From the NCBI GenBank assembly GCA_900770015.1, contig CAAGIU010000161.1:1-15996 (forward strand): 15,996 nucleotides of DNA, given 5' to 3'. This DNA is from an uncultured Oscillospiraceae bacterium. GTDB lineage: Bacteria; Bacillota_A; Clostridia; Oscillospirales; Oscillospiraceae. The translations under genes and the position numbers were made by a program. The notes under the pieces were generated by a model. It was not told the DNA's origin, did no database searches, and saw only the letters and a program-made list of their open reading frames with translations. Shown here in pieces: positions 15,922 through 15,996 of this stretch (positions are counted from its first letter, which is position 1; each line of letters starts with the position of its first letter).

Positions 15922-15996
15922 TTGGTGCAAGACAAGGCAGAGGAACGCAGCCATACTGTATGTATGGCAAGTGACGATAACGCAGTATTGCACCAA
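15922..15996. repeat. Second palindromic repeat at the window end
   Basis: TTGGTGCAA (15922-15930) and TTGCACCAA (15988-15996) are perfect 9-base inverted repeats enclosing a central hairpin, GCCATAC (15950-15956) with GTATGGC (15962-15968) around the loop TGTAT. AACGCAG occurs in the same orientation on both sides of that hairpin (15944-15950 and 15979-15985). The bases before 15922 (GATA) suggest pairing may continue past the window edge. No gene is visible. The structure resembles a dispersed intergenic repeat; no T-run follows within the window to make it a terminator. Confidence 0.6.

Noticed and set aside
1..15996. CRISPR array, tRNA, rRNA, phage or defence genes.
   Set aside because: No regularly spaced direct repeats, RNA-gene signatures or phage, nuclease or defence motifs were seen; all convincing genes belong to glycan synthesis.

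Overview
The window carries part of a surface-polysaccharide (capsule, exopolysaccharide or wall-glycan) biosynthesis locus. All 13 genes that I can support lie on the + strand and are packed as one or two operons. Strong GGAGG-type ribosome binding sites, occasional GTG and TTG starts, the gene families and the gut-type glycan chemistry suggest a Firmicute of class Clostridia. A gut Oscillospiraceae/Ruminococcaceae-like organism is my best guess; this is inference and no marker gene is present.

Layout. (1) 1-250: the right arm of a small palindromic repeat (about 9-62), then a candidate promoter and short leader. (2) 251-3026: UDP-glucose 6-dehydrogenase (ugd), a hexapeptide-repeat O-acetyltransferase and a WecG/TagA/CpsF (GT26) glycosyltransferase. 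(3) 3032-9660: the polymer-specific core, with two GT4 and two GT2 glycosyltransferases, a Wzy/O-antigen-ligase-like membrane polymerase, and a poorly characterised GT-D-like protein. A 163-bp MITE-like imperfect palindrome (4211-4373) interrupts this part directly after a stop codon. (4) 9791-15812: a GC-rich module gmd-fcl-manC-manA-phosphohexomutase. Together these encode every step from fructose-6-phosphate to GDP-L-fucose: ManA makes Man-6-P, the mutase Man-1-P, ManC GDP-mannose, Gmd the 4-keto-6-deoxy intermediate and Fcl GDP-L-fucose. (5) 15813-15996: more repeat sequence, beginning with the same 15-bp terminus as the internal element and followed by a different palindrome.

Working model. 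Ugd supplies UDP-glucuronate and the 3' module supplies GDP-mannose and GDP-L-fucose. GT26, GT4, GT2 and perhaps GT-D enzymes assemble a repeat unit on a lipid carrier, the acetyltransferase decorates it, and the Wzy-like protein polymerises it or ligates it. The initiating sugar-phosphate transferase, flippase, chain-length regulator and GalU are not in the window and presumably lie outside it. Base composition is mosaic: nucleotide-sugar genes and the GT26 gene are GC-rich, while the acetyltransferase, most glycosyltransferases and the GT-D-like gene are AT-richer. This is the usual sign of a variable core between conserved flanks. I found no CRISPR array, tRNA, rRNA or transposase gene. The most unusual signals are the repeat family bracketing and interrupting the locus, the GT-D-like gene, and the paired ManC-cupin/ManA arrangement.
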